Shown here: positions 7,808 through 17,020 of the stretch, in pieces
How positions within the stretch are numbered: the stretch's first letter is position 1
Layout of the letters: the number at the start of each line of letters is the position of its first letter
Source: Segatella oulorum JCM 14966
Lineage (GTDB): Bacteria > Bacteroidota > Bacteroidia > Bacteroidales > Bacteroidaceae
Reading direction: 5' to 3'
Assembly (NCBI RefSeq): GCF_000613785.1
Contig: NZ_BAJQ01000026.1
Coordinates: forward strand, 1-37,728
DNA length: 37,728 nucleotides
The notes under the pieces: model-generated
The model's database searches: none
Told to the model about the DNA's origin: nothing
The model's input: only the letters and a program-made list of their open reading frames with translations
Made by a program: the position numbers and the translations under genes

Positions 7808-9076
7808 TTATTGCCAACCTAATACGTGTAAATAAAGCTCCTTAATCCATGCACCCACCTTTGTCCATGTGATTTGATCAACTTCTTTTTTACCTTCGAT
7901 TGATAGATAATCAAACAAGCTTTCGTTATGACAGATGCTGTAAATTGCATCGGCTAAGGCGTGGATGTCCCAATAGTCAACCTTGATACAGTTCGTTAAA
8001 ATTTCCGAGCAGCCACTTTGTTTTGAGATAATGGTGGGCGTTCCGCATTGCATGGCCTCTAAGGGAGAAATGCCAAATGGCTCGCTCACAGATGGCATAA
8101 CATAGACATCGGAATCTTTCAGACATTCGTACACTTGCTTACCACGCATGAAACCTGGGAAGTGCAGTCGGTCGGCAATGCCACGTTCAGCTGCAAGATA
8201 AATCATTTGATTCATCATATCGCCCGAACCCGCCATACAAAACCGTACATTGTGCGTGCGATGAAGCACCATATTAGCTGCCTCTACAAAATATTCGGGA
8301 CCCTTTTGCATGGTCAATCGACCTAAGAAAGTAACCACTTTCTCTTTGCCTTTATGATTGGGGCGCGGCAGCTTTTGAATTTCTTCAGACAGCGGATAAA
8401 CAGCATTGTGTACAGTAAACACTTTGCGTGGATCCTGATGATATTGCTGAATGACGGTTTGACGCGTCAATTCGCTCACACACATGATGCAATCAGCATG
8501 ATCCATTCCGTCTTTCTCAATCCCAAATACCGTAGGATTTACATGGCCACGGCTGCGGTCGAAATCAGTAGCATGCACATGAATACAAAGTGGTTTTCCC
8601 GTCACCTGTTTAGCATGTATACCCGCAGGATAGGTCAACCAATCGTGTGCATGGATGATATCGAAATCAAGTGTGCGTGCCACAACACCAGCTATGATAG
8701 AATAGTTGTTGATTTCTTCGTGCAAATTAGCGGGATATCCTCCTGCAAACTCCATGCATCCCAAGTCGTTGACATGCATGTAATTAAAGTCTCCATAGAT
8801 GTGATCGCGCAATTGATAATAGAGTTCTGCAGGCATAACATTGCCTATGCGCGTCTTGAGTGTGTCGGTATTGACATCGCGCCATGCAATAGGCACACAA
8901 TTCATGGCCACGATGTGTGCCGCAGACTGGTCTTCATCGCCAAAGGGCTTGGGCAAGCAAAGCGTAATATCCATGTCGCCTTGGACATGCAATCCTTCGG
9001 TGATGCCATAGTTGGCCGTAGCCAAACCACCATAAACATGAGGGGGATATTCCCATCCAAACATTAATATCTTCAT
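7808..9076 (-). CDS. GT4-family glycosyltransferase, glycogen-synthase-like
   Basis: A 422-residue GT-B glycosyltransferase. The N-terminal domain starts MKILMFGWEYPPHVYGGLA, with the sugar-nucleotide loop GGLA; the C-terminal domain begins at VVTFLGRLTMQKGPEYFVEAA and ends with the donor-binding EPFGISPLEAMQCGTPTI motif. Position between a glycogen debranching enzyme and a GH57 protein suggests it elongates an alpha-glucan, probably intracellular glycogen, but the donor (UDP- or ADP-glucose) cannot be read from the sequence. Its ATG overlaps the debranching enzyme stop by 4 bp (ATGA), implying coupled translation. Confidence 0.88.
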   Translation of the reverse strand: MKILMFGWEYPPHVYGGLATANYGITEGLHVQGDMDITLCLPKPFGDEDQSAAHIVAMNCVPIAWRDVNTDTLKTRIGNVMPAELYYQLRDHIYGDFNYMHVNDLGCMEFAGGYPANLHEEINNYSIIAGVVARTLDFDIIHAHDWLTYPAGIHAKQVTGKPLCIHVHATDFDRSRGHVNPTVFGIEKDGMDHADCIMCVSELTRQTVIQQYHQDPRKVFTVHNAVYPLSEEIQKLPRPNHKGKEKVVTFLGRLTMQKGPEYFVEAANMVLHRTHNVRFCMAGSGDMMNQMIYLAAERGIADRLHFPGFMRGKQVYECLKDSDVYVMPSVSEPFGISPLEAMQCGTPTIISKQSGCSEILTNCIKVDYWDIHALADAIYSICHNESLFDYLSIEGKKEVDQITWTKVGAWIKELYLHVLGWQ

Positions 9077-11040
9077 GCTTTTCCCTCCGTATCTGAAGTG
9101 AAGTGATAATGATCAAGTTGTGCTAACGTGCGCAATATTTCGGCTACGTTCATAGCAAACGAGATAGCAGCTTTTCCTTTAAACGGCGGATTTCCATCGA
9201 ATAGTTCGGGAATAGTCCCCAAACAATGATGGGTCATCTCGTCTTCATAACCTACCATCTGTCGCTCAATGAAGCTCAGGCGCGTGCGTTTATAGAGTTT
9301 CAGACAGGCTTCCATGTAGAAACCTCCTAACCAAGGCCATGCTGTTCCTTGATGATAGGCATAGTCACGCTGGCGTTGTGGGCCTGTGTAGAGTGGGGTA
9401 TAGCCATTGCTTTTAGGCGAAAGAGTGCGCAATCCCTTGGGCGTAAGCAGTTCGCGTGTACAAACATCTAAGACACTTTTCTTTTGCTGTTGATTGAGCG
9501 GTGAATAATCTAATGCTATGGCAAAAATCATATTTGGGCGCACACTCCAATCTTGTGGTCCTTCGTCCACATAGTCGAATAGATAGCCATATTCATTGAC
9601 AAAGCATGAAACAAAAGCTTGTTGGCAGCGCATGGCCAAGTTGTCAAGCCGCTTTTCTTCAGCCTCATCATGCATTAAGGCGGCCATCTCTGCAGAAAAC
9701 TTCAATGCATTATACCATAATGCGTTGAACTCCACGATATAGCCCGACCGAGGAACAATAGGATGGCCATCAGCCATTGAATTCATCCAGGTCATGGGTT
9801 TCTCATGTCCTTCGGTATAAACTAATCCATTTTCTTTCAACGTGAGATGAGGATGATGTCCTGATTCTATAAAGGATAAGATGGCGTGAAGCAGTTCCCC
9901 ATAACGAGATTGGCATGCTTTTAAGCCGGCATCCTTTGCATATTGCTGAATACACCAAACAGCCCAAAGCATCACATCTGGTTGCTCTATCTCGGCAATT
10001 TTTACTGAAAGAGGCTGTTCGGCCATAAACTCTTGCAACCCACGCATGGCAGTCTCCATGACCAATTCAAAATAATCGCGCTCGTTAATGGATAGTGTCA
10101 GTCCAGGCAGTGCTATAAACATGTCGCGCGCTCGGCACTTAAACCATGGATAGCCCGCCAAGATGTAGCGATCACCATTTTTCTCATGGATGTGGAATTG
10201 GTGAGCCGCGTTCACTAAACAGTGGAAGAAGTTGTCGCGAGGGGTACGCTCAGCCACTTCTTTAGCGAACAAATCGTTTAGCGTAGCGGGTTCAATCTCT
10301 GATGTTGATGCAGAGAACACTACACTCTCGCCTTTCTTAATGTCCAATTCAAAATAGCCAGGCACATATAAATCTTCTGTAGAATCGTAGCCACGCTCGC
10401 GTTCTTTCGCATATTCAATGTCACGATACCAATCAGGCTGGTAGATGAATTCATTGGGCTTATCAAACTGTAGATACAAATTAGGATAGCCAGCATACAA
10501 GCAAGTGCAAATTCCTCCATCAACCATTTGATAGTTGTGATTGGCTACACCATTGGCATGTGTAAATTCTTTCACACTACGAAAGGCCAGGAAAGGACGC
10601 AATCTGAGTTTAGTTTCAGAATGGGAGTCGACCAATGTGTAGCGAATGAGGATACGATCCTCATAGTGTTGGAATACAACCTCGCGTCTTAAAATCACCC
10701 CCCCCACGCGATAAATGGTTGTAGGCACTTTATCGCAGTTGAATGCATGGATATACTTATGCCCGTTGGGACTAAAATAGTTGCCTTGATAACGATGCAA
10801 CCCCAAATTAAAATCGGCACCATGTTGCACGACGGTTACGTCTAATGATGACAACAGCACATGATTTTCGTTATCTAACTCTGGCACAGGAACCACTAAC
10901 AATCCGTGATACTTGCGCGTGTTACAATCCACTATGGTAGAACATGAATAGGCTCCCGACCGATTTGTGCGTAGCAACTCACGGGAAAGCGACTCTTCTA
11001 AATTTGTTACCAATGCTCGTTCAAACTTCAAATAACTCAT
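9073..11040 (-). CDS. Glycogen debranching enzyme (amylo-alpha-1,6-glucosidase, GH133)
   Basis: Removes alpha-1,6-linked glucose at glycogen branch points. The 655 residues show an N-terminal GDE domain (NRSGAYSCSTIVDCNTRKYHGLLV near residues 26-49) and a C-terminal (alpha/alpha)6 barrel with GYPWFKCRARDMFIALPGL, WMNSMADGHPIVPRSGYIVEFNALWYNAL and YHQGTAWPWLGGFYMEACLKLYK, all characteristic of bacterial GDEs. It is the promoter-proximal gene of a three-gene minus-strand operon with the GT4 enzyme and the GH57-like protein, reading away from the Crp/Fnr-type gene. No signal peptide, so it acts in the cytoplasm on stored glycogen. Confidence 0.93.
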   Translation of the reverse strand: MSYLKFERALVTNLEESLSRELLRTNRSGAYSCSTIVDCNTRKYHGLLVVPVPELDNENHVLLSSLDVTVVQHGADFNLGLHRYQGNYFSPNGHKYIHAFNCDKVPTTIYRVGGVILRREVVFQHYEDRILIRYTLVDSHSETKLRLRPFLAFRSVKEFTHANGVANHNYQMVDGGICTCLYAGYPNLYLQFDKPNEFIYQPDWYRDIEYAKERERGYDSTEDLYVPGYFELDIKKGESVVFSASTSEIEPATLNDLFAKEVAERTPRDNFFHCLVNAAHQFHIHEKNGDRYILAGYPWFKCRARDMFIALPGLTLSINERDYFELVMETAMRGLQEFMAEQPLSVKIAEIEQPDVMLWAVWCIQQYAKDAGLKACQSRYGELLHAILSFIESGHHPHLTLKENGLVYTEGHEKPMTWMNSMADGHPIVPRSGYIVEFNALWYNALKFSAEMAALMHDEAEEKRLDNLAMRCQQAFVSCFVNEYGYLFDYVDEGPQDWSVRPNMIFAIALDYSPLNQQQKKSVLDVCTRELLTPKGLRTLSPKSNGYTPLYTGPQRQRDYAYHQGTAWPWLGGFYMEACLKLYKRTRLSFIERQMVGYEDEMTHHCLGTIPELFDGNPPFKGKAAISFAMNVAEILRTLAQLDHYHFTSDTEGKA

Positions 11041-11111
11041 AGTTTCTAATTAAGGCTTATGAATTTAGTTCATATAGCGCCAGCATTTTTAATAAATAGT
11101 TTTGTTGTGCT

Positions 11112-11119
11112 CAAAGTTA
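11112..11119 (-). promoter_or_regulatory. Candidate -7 box for the glycogen operon
   Basis: Reverse strand TAACTTTG fits TAnnTTTG and would give a leader of about 65 bases before the debranching enzyme ATG. It lies in the divergent intergenic region shared with the Crp/Fnr gene, whose own -7 box is about 115 bp away, so the regulator could bind between them. Confidence 0.5.
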
Positions 11120-11232
11120 AACATTTTCTGTGAAATGACGAACAATATTGTTTATTTTTTTAGGCAATTATTTTTTTTCTGTTTTTGCTTACATTTTATC
11201 TGTAAAAATGGAGATTATAAAAAGTTTTTCAG

Positions 11233-11240
11233 TACTTTTG
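11233..11240 (+). promoter_or_regulatory. Candidate -7 box for the Crp/Fnr regulator
   Basis: TACTTTTG fits TAnnTTTG exactly and lies 37 bases before the ATG at 11278. The spacing upstream has no obvious TTTG, which could mean activator dependence or a weak promoter. Confidence 0.5.
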
Positions 11241-11277
11241 CACACATATATACTTTAGATATTAAATTAATCGCACG

Positions 11278-11982
11278 ATGGTACTAAAACGAGATTACGA
11301 GAAAAAAGAGGTCGTTAAAGCTATTGCGGAGATGTGGGCACCACTCACACAAGCCGAGAAACGGGTCTTACTTCACGACATCCATATCAAGAATTTTAAG
11401 AAGAATCATTTCATCTATAAAGCTTCTGACCTTCCTACGCGTATGATGGTGCTCATTCAAGGGAAGGTAAAGATTTATAAATTAGGCAGAAATGGAAGAA
11501 GTCAAATCATACGAGCCATCAAACCCATGGAATTTTTTGGCTTTAGAGCTTACTTTGCTAATGAGCTATACAAGACAGAAGCGATGGCGCTTGAGAATGC
11601 AGAGGTTGCTTTTTTCAATACCGAAACGATTGTTAAATTGATGAAAGAGAACTTTCACATCAGTTTGTTTTTTCTGAACTATCTCTCAAAGGAACTTGGA
11701 CAAAGTGATGATAGAACAGTAAATCTCACGCAAAAGCATATTCGTGGGCGGTTAGCTGAAGCATTGTTACTACTCAAAAATAACTTTGGTTCAGAGGAGG
11801 AAGATGATACTTTGAGCATCCATCTTAGCCGGGAAGATTTGGCCAGTCTGTCGAATATGACAACGAGTAATGCTATTCGGACACTGTCTAACTTTGCCAA
11901 TGAAAACCTTATTGCGATTGATGGACGAAAAATTAAGATTGTCAATAGTGACGAGTTAATAAAGATTAGCCAATTTGGTTGA
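11278..11982 (+). CDS. Crp/Fnr-family transcriptional regulator
   Basis: A 234-residue regulator with a cyclic-nucleotide-binding-like beta-roll (HFIYKASDLPTRMMVLIQGKVKIYKLGRNGRSQIIRAI, about 43-80), a long dimerisation helix, and a C-terminal winged helix containing HLSREDLASLSNMTTSNAIRTLSNFANENLI (about 182-212). No Fnr-type N-terminal cysteine cluster is present, so an oxygen-sensing 4Fe-4S centre is unlikely. The effector is unknown. Divergence from the glycogen operon is suggestive of local control but not proof. The ATG at 11278 is the first sensible start after the -7 box. Confidence 0.9.
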   Translation: MVLKRDYEKKEVVKAIAEMWAPLTQAEKRVLLHDIHIKNFKKNHFIYKASDLPTRMMVLIQGKVKIYKLGRNGRSQIIRAIKPMEFFGFRAYFANELYKTEAMALENAEVAFFNTETIVKLMKENFHISLFFLNYLSKELGQSDDRTVNLTQKHIRGRLAEALLLLKNNFGSEEEDDTLSIHLSREDLASLSNMTTSNAIRTLSNFANENLIAIDGRKIKIVNSDELIKISQFG

Positions 11983-11997
11983 TAAGCGTTTGAAATA

Positions 11998-12061
11998 AAA
12001 TGGCATAGATTGCACTGTAATAGCTATTACTTTTAAGTGCAATCTATGCCATTTCTTTTTA
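11998..12061 (+). terminator. Long hairpin terminator after the Crp/Fnr gene
   Basis: A perfect 19-bp stem, 11998-12016 with 12036-12054, is followed by CTTTTT. The 19-base loop itself contains the palindrome GTAATAGCTATTAC, so the structure is a hairpin within a hairpin, longer than needed for termination alone. Confidence 0.85.
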
Positions 12062-12065
12062 TAAA

Positions 12066-12105
12066 GTCCATCATTTTAAGCAACTTTCTTATCCCGAACT
12101 TGCGT
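12066..12105 (-). mobile_element. Solo end of an IS982-type element
   Basis: Positions 12088-12105, read on the minus strand, are ACGCAAGTTCGGGATAAG, matching in all but one base the terminal repeat ACGCGAGTTCGGGATAAG of the element at 36404. The adjoining CATTTTAAGCAACTTT resembles the upstream non-coding end of that element (around 36858-36876). No transposase sequence accompanies it. It marks the left edge of the AT-rich accessory block. Confidence 0.75.
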
Positions 12106-12132
12106 ATAATAACACCGATATTCTTAATAACT

Positions 12133-12180
12133 AAAAGAGCTGTATCAAACCCTATAATGAGTAACGACACAGCTCTTTTT
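12133..12180. terminator. Terminator-like hairpin downstream of the lipoprotein gene
   Basis: AAAAGAGCTGT (12133-12143) pairs with ACAGCTCTTTT (12169-12179) around a 25-base loop, with A and T runs on the two outer sides. It can end the minus-strand tetR/TonB/lipoprotein operon. Confidence 0.7.
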
Positions 12181-12266
12181 CTTGTTTTGAGGGAGATTAA
12201 AGTTTCTAATCAAGAAGTTCGCATCCTTTCAGATGTTGAGTTTGTATCCAATATATTTTATGGCAA

Positions 12267-13453
12267 CTATTTAAGCTCATGCAACATGTAGGGTGCTCCA
12301 GAAACCTTTACCTTCAATTTTTCATAGCTTCCATCATCCATGTGATAGACAGAGTAGCCCATGCCTTGGTCTGTTGACATGCCGAAGATGATATTATTGC
12401 CAGACTTGCAGATGGATGTGGCCCAGCCTACAGTTCCAGAAAAATTCATCTTCTTGCAAGTCTTATTGTATAGATTAATTTCAAAGGCTTGAAATGATTT
12501 GTCATGAACGTAGTCAGGTGGATTGCTTGCCGCTCCGGGAATGTTAAGGTATCCATAAACCTTTCCGTTTCCACCATACACTTTATTATAAGCATACGAT
12601 GTTCTGTTCCCCTTTACTCCCTCTAAGTTTACGTCTGCAAGGGTGAAGCAATATGAGTTGTCAAAGTCTTGCTCCCCTTTCTTAATGCGCAAGAAACCTT
12701 CCTTGACCCCAGGCTGGTATCCAAACATAGCTACGCAATAGAAATAGATGTCACCCTTTTCGTCTACGAACGGATCCCCAGCGGGGGTCATAGAGGAGGC
12801 CATTGTAGCACGAGGGTCACTAATCATTTTGATGGGCTTATCGGTTTTGGTATCTATTAAGGCTATATGTGCTCCCTTCTCGCATGATAGGCAGACTTTA
12901 ACTGGCAGAGCGTCACGTATAAGATGCCGTCTCTGATGATGGAAGCACATGGTTCAGGATTATTGTCGCCAGCCAACTTCCCCAAGGAATAGCCAGATAA
13001 ATCTATTTCTCCTGTTTTTGTCATGGAGGACGGATCTATAATCCACACCTTTCCTAATCCAAGACAAGAAATGTAGGCTTTCTTCTCGGATAAGAAAGTG
13101 ATGTATGTGGCCTTTGCACCACTTGGAAATAGCATGGTGTTTCCTTCTTGAACAAGGATTCCATCCTTAGGGATGTACTTGTAGAGGTGTTCTGTATCTG
13201 TCACATATATCTTATTTTTATACACGAATGTGAATGCCCCCTTCGGAAGCACCAATGCGTTGTCTGTATTGAGTGAACTAACACTCAAATCCTTGAACAG
13301 GCTAATATATGTGTTTTCTCCGATGTTTACGCTGTGTACAAATCCTACTTCAGATTTTGTAGAGGGAGGAAAGTCCGGAGAGTCCTTTCCGCATGAGGTG
13401 AGACCTACAAGAGATAGCAACACAAGGGCTGCGATTAAAAAATAATGTTTCAT
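12267..13453 (-). CDS. DUF4374-like beta-propeller lipoprotein, frame broken
   Basis: The start codes MKHYFLIAALVLLSLVGLTSC, a lipoprotein signal with the lipobox cysteine at residue 21. Repeated strands such as GKVWIIDPSSMTKTGEIDL and KGAHIALIDTKTDKPIKMI are typical of surface YncE/DUF4374-type propellers that Bacteroidetes place beside TonB receptors. The first frame stops near 12860 after an out-of-frame tail; the second frame (from CEKGAHIALID, about 12885, to 12267) restores the protein if one base is added near 12883. Together they make about 395 residues, a normal length. The assignment to DUF4374 is from pattern memory. A role in metal or siderophore capture is inferred from the neighbour. 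Confidence 0.75.
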
Positions 13454-13480
13454 TTTATTTGTTTTTAAATTGGTAATATA

Positions 13481-15895
13481 TTACAAACTCATTGCTCCGC
13501 CCGATGTTTTGTCGCGGAACAGATTAAAACGCAATTTTGTTTTAAAAGTGCGTCCTTGCAGTGGCATCTTGAATTCCATATAGTTCTCCTTGTCAAAGAT
13601 GTTCTCAACTTCGAAACTCAATGAAATGTTGTTGTGCCAAAAGGATTGTTGAAGGCCTATGGTAAACACATCGTTGGAGGGGATAATCCATTTTTTACGC
13701 TGGTCGGACAGTGTGCTCATTTGCCATCCCCAATCGAATTCTCCGACATGGGACACATCCATATAAATTCTAGATAGTTCATTTCGCCCCAGCAAATTTT
13801 CTGCATGATACTCCAAACCATAGTTAAAATAGAAAGACGGTATGTTGGGTACATGTTTATTATATGTGGGATTATCCGTCCCTTTTGCATCGTTTAACCA
13901 TTTCTGCCGGTCTCGAATGTCCTGTAGTGTAAGATTGAAATATGTATAGATGTTTGGTGTCACGTCTACTTTCAAATCGGTATCAAATCCCATCGTGCTC
14001 GTCTTTCCCAAGTTTGTGTAGATGGAACGGATATCAGCGGGGAAAAGCCTTATCATATTCTGGATATACATGTAATAGAGGTTTGTTTCCCACTGCACGC
14101 GGGTAAGTCCCATCACATTTCTTGTATCTATGATGGTTCCAACGTTCAGGTTGTCTCCAATTTCAGGCAGTAAGTTCACTGATGGCTTGATGCTCATTCC
14201 GTTACCGAAAAGTTCTCCTGTGTCAGGGAGTCTCACATTGTGTGAAAACGAGAACTTTCCCCTCACGCCTTTCCAAAACTCATAGCTCACTCCCTCACTA
14301 AATCCGTAGTACGTTTTGTTCACACTTGTTTGTTTGGGAGCTGATGCATCTTTCATTTGGGCTTTCGACAAGGCATCGCTTGTTCTAAAGATTTTTGACT
14401 TCAGATAGTAAATGCTTATCGTCAAGGAATTCTGAAAACGATGATTGGAAGAGGCATACAAATGACAGAGTCCGATATTGTTTGAAATCATTTTGCTGGG
14501 AAACGAGCTAGGATCGAACCCGAGATAGTCATTCATGCGTTCATCTTTAGGACGGTAGTCCGAAAGAGCAAGTTGATCATTTATGTTGAATGTATGTTGT
14601 CCAAATGTATATTTTAAATTAAATTTGTTTCGTAATTCAAATTGCCGGTTATGGGATTCATTAAGAAGATTATCTTCTGTTTCCCCCATTGCCTGAGTGA
14701 TGGTCCCATCCCATTGTTTTCTTGTTGTTGTTGTGTCTATCAGGCTCGTTTGTATAATAGGAATAACAAGGGATGATTTCATTTCCAAACCTTTAAAGAC
14801 GAAGTCGTCTTTTTCTATATGCAAAGTGGGCATTATATTAAAGCCTTTCATATAGGCATGCTGTGAATCAAAGTTAAGAGACTGTATACCTTTTTTATTT
14901 CTGTAGAAGGCGCATTCCAAATCCAGTTTATCGAAGTATAACTTTCTAAAACCAATGCCGACATGATAGAAGTCTGCGTCATAATAGTCATTATTTCGTC
15001 TTACCTTTCTGTATTCTGAGACTGGCAGGTTTGTTTCGAATACTGGCCATGACATCGTGTAGTTGTTCTTGGATTTATTCTTAAAGAAAGCAACATTAAA
15101 TAATATGCCTGACTTTGCAAAAAGCTTTTGAGCACTTGTAAGTGTCTTGGATGTTCCGAATGATGCCAATTCCTGCGTGAATCCTACTAAGTCGCATTCA
15201 TCCTCCCGTGTCACAATATTGATGGCTCCTCCTAATCCGTCGCCTCCATATTCTGCAGGCACAATACCCTTGTATACCTCTATATATTTGATCACATCTA
15301 TTGGAATATCGTTGATGTCGAAAGAACCGTCAGGACTGTTGAGTGGAAACCCATTAATATATACGGCGACACGCTTACCTTCTAAACCATGTACAGATAT
15401 GCGCGACGCACTTCCCAATCCGCCTGTCTTTCTTACTTTGATGCCAGACGTGCGTGTAAGAATTTCTTCTATACCGCTTGAACGTCCCCGCAGCTTGGAT
15501 CCGTCCACTACGGTTACAGCCATAGGACTTTGCCGAATGCGGTTTATTTCCGCCTGCTGGGAAGATCCCCTCACTACAACTTCGTTAAGGACGTTCGCTG
15601 ATGATTCTAAGAAAAAGTCTTTTGTGATATTGCCGTTTAACACAATGACTTGCCTTACTCGTTTATATCCAACAAATGAAACCTCAACAATACATGTTCC
15701 ATTTGAGGGAATGTCAATTTGATAATTGCCTGTCTTGTCAGAAACTGTTTTCTGTTTTGTATTTTTGATTGATATGTATGCCCCAGATATGGGAAGTCCT
15801 GTTTCTTTATCTATGATTTTCCCACGTAATATATTTTGGGCAGACAAAACTGTTGTACACAAACACAGTATCGTTACGATGAATAATCTGTTCAT
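13481..15895 (-). CDS. TonB-dependent outer-membrane receptor
   Basis: An 804-residue receptor. A signal peptide (MNRLFIVTILCLCTTVLSAQ) is followed by a carboxypeptidase-regulatory-like domain (about 23-100, GKIIDKETGLPISGAYISI), a plug domain (about 115-235: VVVRGSSQQAE, RISVHGLEGKRVAVYINGFPL, GDGLGGAINIVTR) and a 22-strand-type barrel ending KLRFNLF. The short N-terminal form without a SusD partner and with a propeller lipoprotein downstream suits siderophore, haem or metal uptake rather than glycan import; the ligand is not readable. Second gene of the tetR operon, 4 bp after the regulator stop. Confidence 0.92.
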   Translation of the reverse strand: MNRLFIVTILCLCTTVLSAQNILRGKIIDKETGLPISGAYISIKNTKQKTVSDKTGNYQIDIPSNGTCIVEVSFVGYKRVRQVIVLNGNITKDFFLESSANVLNEVVVRGSSQQAEINRIRQSPMAVTVVDGSKLRGRSSGIEEILTRTSGIKVRKTGGLGSASRISVHGLEGKRVAVYINGFPLNSPDGSFDINDIPIDVIKYIEVYKGIVPAEYGGDGLGGAINIVTREDECDLVGFTQELASFGTSKTLTSAQKLFAKSGILFNVAFFKNKSKNNYTMSWPVFETNLPVSEYRKVRRNNDYYDADFYHVGIGFRKLYFDKLDLECAFYRNKKGIQSLNFDSQHAYMKGFNIMPTLHIEKDDFVFKGLEMKSSLVIPIIQTSLIDTTTTRKQWDGTITQAMGETEDNLLNESHNRQFELRNKFNLKYTFGQHTFNINDQLALSDYRPKDERMNDYLGFDPSSFPSKMISNNIGLCHLYASSNHRFQNSLTISIYYLKSKIFRTSDALSKAQMKDASAPKQTSVNKTYYGFSEGVSYEFWKGVRGKFSFSHNVRLPDTGELFGNGMSIKPSVNLLPEIGDNLNVGTIIDTRNVMGLTRVQWETNLYYMYIQNMIRLFPADIRSIYTNLGKTSTMGFDTDLKVDVTPNIYTYFNLTLQDIRDRQKWLNDAKGTDNPTYNKHVPNIPSFYFNYGLEYHAENLLGRNELSRIYMDVSHVGEFDWGWQMSTLSDQRKKWIIPSNDVFTIGLQQSFWHNNISLSFEVENIFDKENYMEFKMPLQGRTFKTKLRFNLFRDKTSGGAMSL

Positions 15896-15899
15896 AATT

Positions 15900-16535
15900 T
15901 TATGGATTAATGAGTTCTCGCCATCCTGCCGTATTATAGCGTATGTATTCAGATAAGACCTGTTTTACCTCTTCCTTGCAGATTTCTGTGCTTGAGACAA
16001 TCTCTCCGATGATCGTTACCCATGTGGAAGAGGAAATCCGAAAGAATAGTGACGAAATTCTTGTTTGTATTTGTGGATAGACTTTTTGCATTTGGTCAAT
16101 ATATTCTTTACTTATTGTAACTTGTTCTTCGATAAAATTTTCACGGAAAAACTCTACAGAAGTACCTTTTGATTCAAAGAGTAATAACTTTAATTCTTCT
16201 TTATATAAGAAAATTATTTTAAGCGTTTCTCTTAGCAAATCTTTTTGATTTTGTATAGAGAAGTGAAGTTTATCTATTTTGTTATGTTTTATGCGATAGG
16301 AGGACATCCTTTCATCCAAGACTATAAGTAAAGGTCTAAGGACAGTATAAAAAATATCATCCTTTGTCTTAAAATAATTGTATATATTACCTAAGGCAAC
16401 TCCCGATTTTGCCGAAATTGTTCGCATCGAAGTTTTTCTAAAGCCATTTTTAATAAATTCATTGCGAGCAACTGCGACAATCTTGTTTCTTATGTCTTCT
16501 TTTAACGTTTTCATTACTGTTTTATTAACGGACAT
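15900..16535 (-). CDS. TetR/AcrR-family regulator
   Basis: A 211-residue protein with an N-terminal helix-turn-helix: RNKIVAVARNEFIKNGFRKTSMRTISAKSGVALGNIYNYFKTKDDIFYTVL, about residues 16-66, a clear TetR_N domain. The C-terminal ligand domain is not assignable. It is promoter-proximal in an operon with the TonB receptor and the lipoprotein, so it probably controls its own operon in response to the transported ligand or a stress. Starts at 16535 (MSVNK) or 16514 (MKTLK) are both possible; the latter is closer to the usual family N-terminus. Confidence 0.9.
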   Translation of the reverse strand: MSVNKTVMKTLKEDIRNKIVAVARNEFIKNGFRKTSMRTISAKSGVALGNIYNYFKTKDDIFYTVLRPLLIVLDERMSSYRIKHNKIDKLHFSIQNQKDLLRETLKIIFLYKEELKLLLFESKGTSVEFFRENFIEEQVTISKEYIDQMQKVYPQIQTRISSLFFRISSSTWVTIIGEIVSSTEICKEEVKQVLSEYIRYNTAGWRELINP

Positions 16536-16552
16536 CGTTTAATTTTGTTCAT

Positions 16553-16586
16553 AAAAAAAGCGTACTGTCTTTTTTAGACAGTACGC
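16553..16586 (-). promoter_or_regulatory. Terminator-like palindrome in the tetR leader
   Basis: AGCGTACTGTCT (16559-16570) and AGACAGTACGCT (16575-16586) form a perfect 12-bp stem with a 4-base loop. On the minus strand it is followed by seven T, then 17 bases to the tetR ATG. It fits an intrinsic attenuator, or equally a TetR operator, which is usually a palindrome of this size. A candidate promoter lies upstream of it. Confidence 0.65.
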
Positions 16587-16649
16587 TACTTTTATTATTG
16601 CCTTTATGCGGCTGTGTGATATTTTTATCATTAATTCAATTTTTGGATA

Positions 16650-16657
16650 CAAAGATA
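16650..16657 (-). promoter_or_regulatory. Candidate -7 box for the tetR operon
   Basis: Reverse strand TATCTTTG is a perfect TAnnTTTG element, with TTGT rather than TTTG about 19 bp upstream. Transcription would start near 16643 and cross the palindrome at 16559-16586 before reaching tetR. Confidence 0.5.
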
Positions 16658-16739
16658 TGGAAAGAATCCTATACAGACAATACCTATTAATGGGTATTTT
16701 TAATCGAATTATGATGCTAAACTCAAATGAGCTTGAATA

Positions 16740-16997
16740 AAAATTCTCCTTCAACATTTTTTTTCTAAAAGCGATTCTTTGTAGAGTATCTTCCCAGCAA
16801 CTGCGTGTAAGGTATAATCTTTCTGTTGCGATAGTCCTGTAAGGAGCAGGAACTGATATGCAGCCGATCGCACACTTCTTTACACATGAGGAAAAGTCCA
16901 TCTACAAGAGTAGCTTATGTGTATCCGTCATTTCTACTATCCGTCTCTCTACATCTCTCAATGCCGAGACGACCAGCTGCATCTCGTCCGTCTCCAT
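16740..16997 (-). pseudogene. Decayed helix-turn-helix gene (mobile-element type), second of a pair
   Basis: From the ATG at 16995-16997 the minus strand reads METDEMQLVVSALRDVERRI to THKLLL and then a stop. After a frame change it continues MCKEVCDRLHISSCSLQDYR and NRKIIPYTQL; after another change, GKILYKESLLEK and KMLKENF. The order coiled helix, HTH and NRKIIPYTQ wing matches the about 100-residue HTH proteins that Bacteroidales conjugative and integrative elements carry in pairs. At least three lesions make it non-functional. Confidence 0.65.
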
Positions 16998-17020
16998 GTT
17001 CAAATCTCTTGTTGTTTCCT

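Noticed and set aside
16539..16901. 120-codon minus-strand frame as a gene
   Set aside because: It runs through the tetR leader hairpin and covers a decayed HTH gene in another frame; its own translation has no domain.
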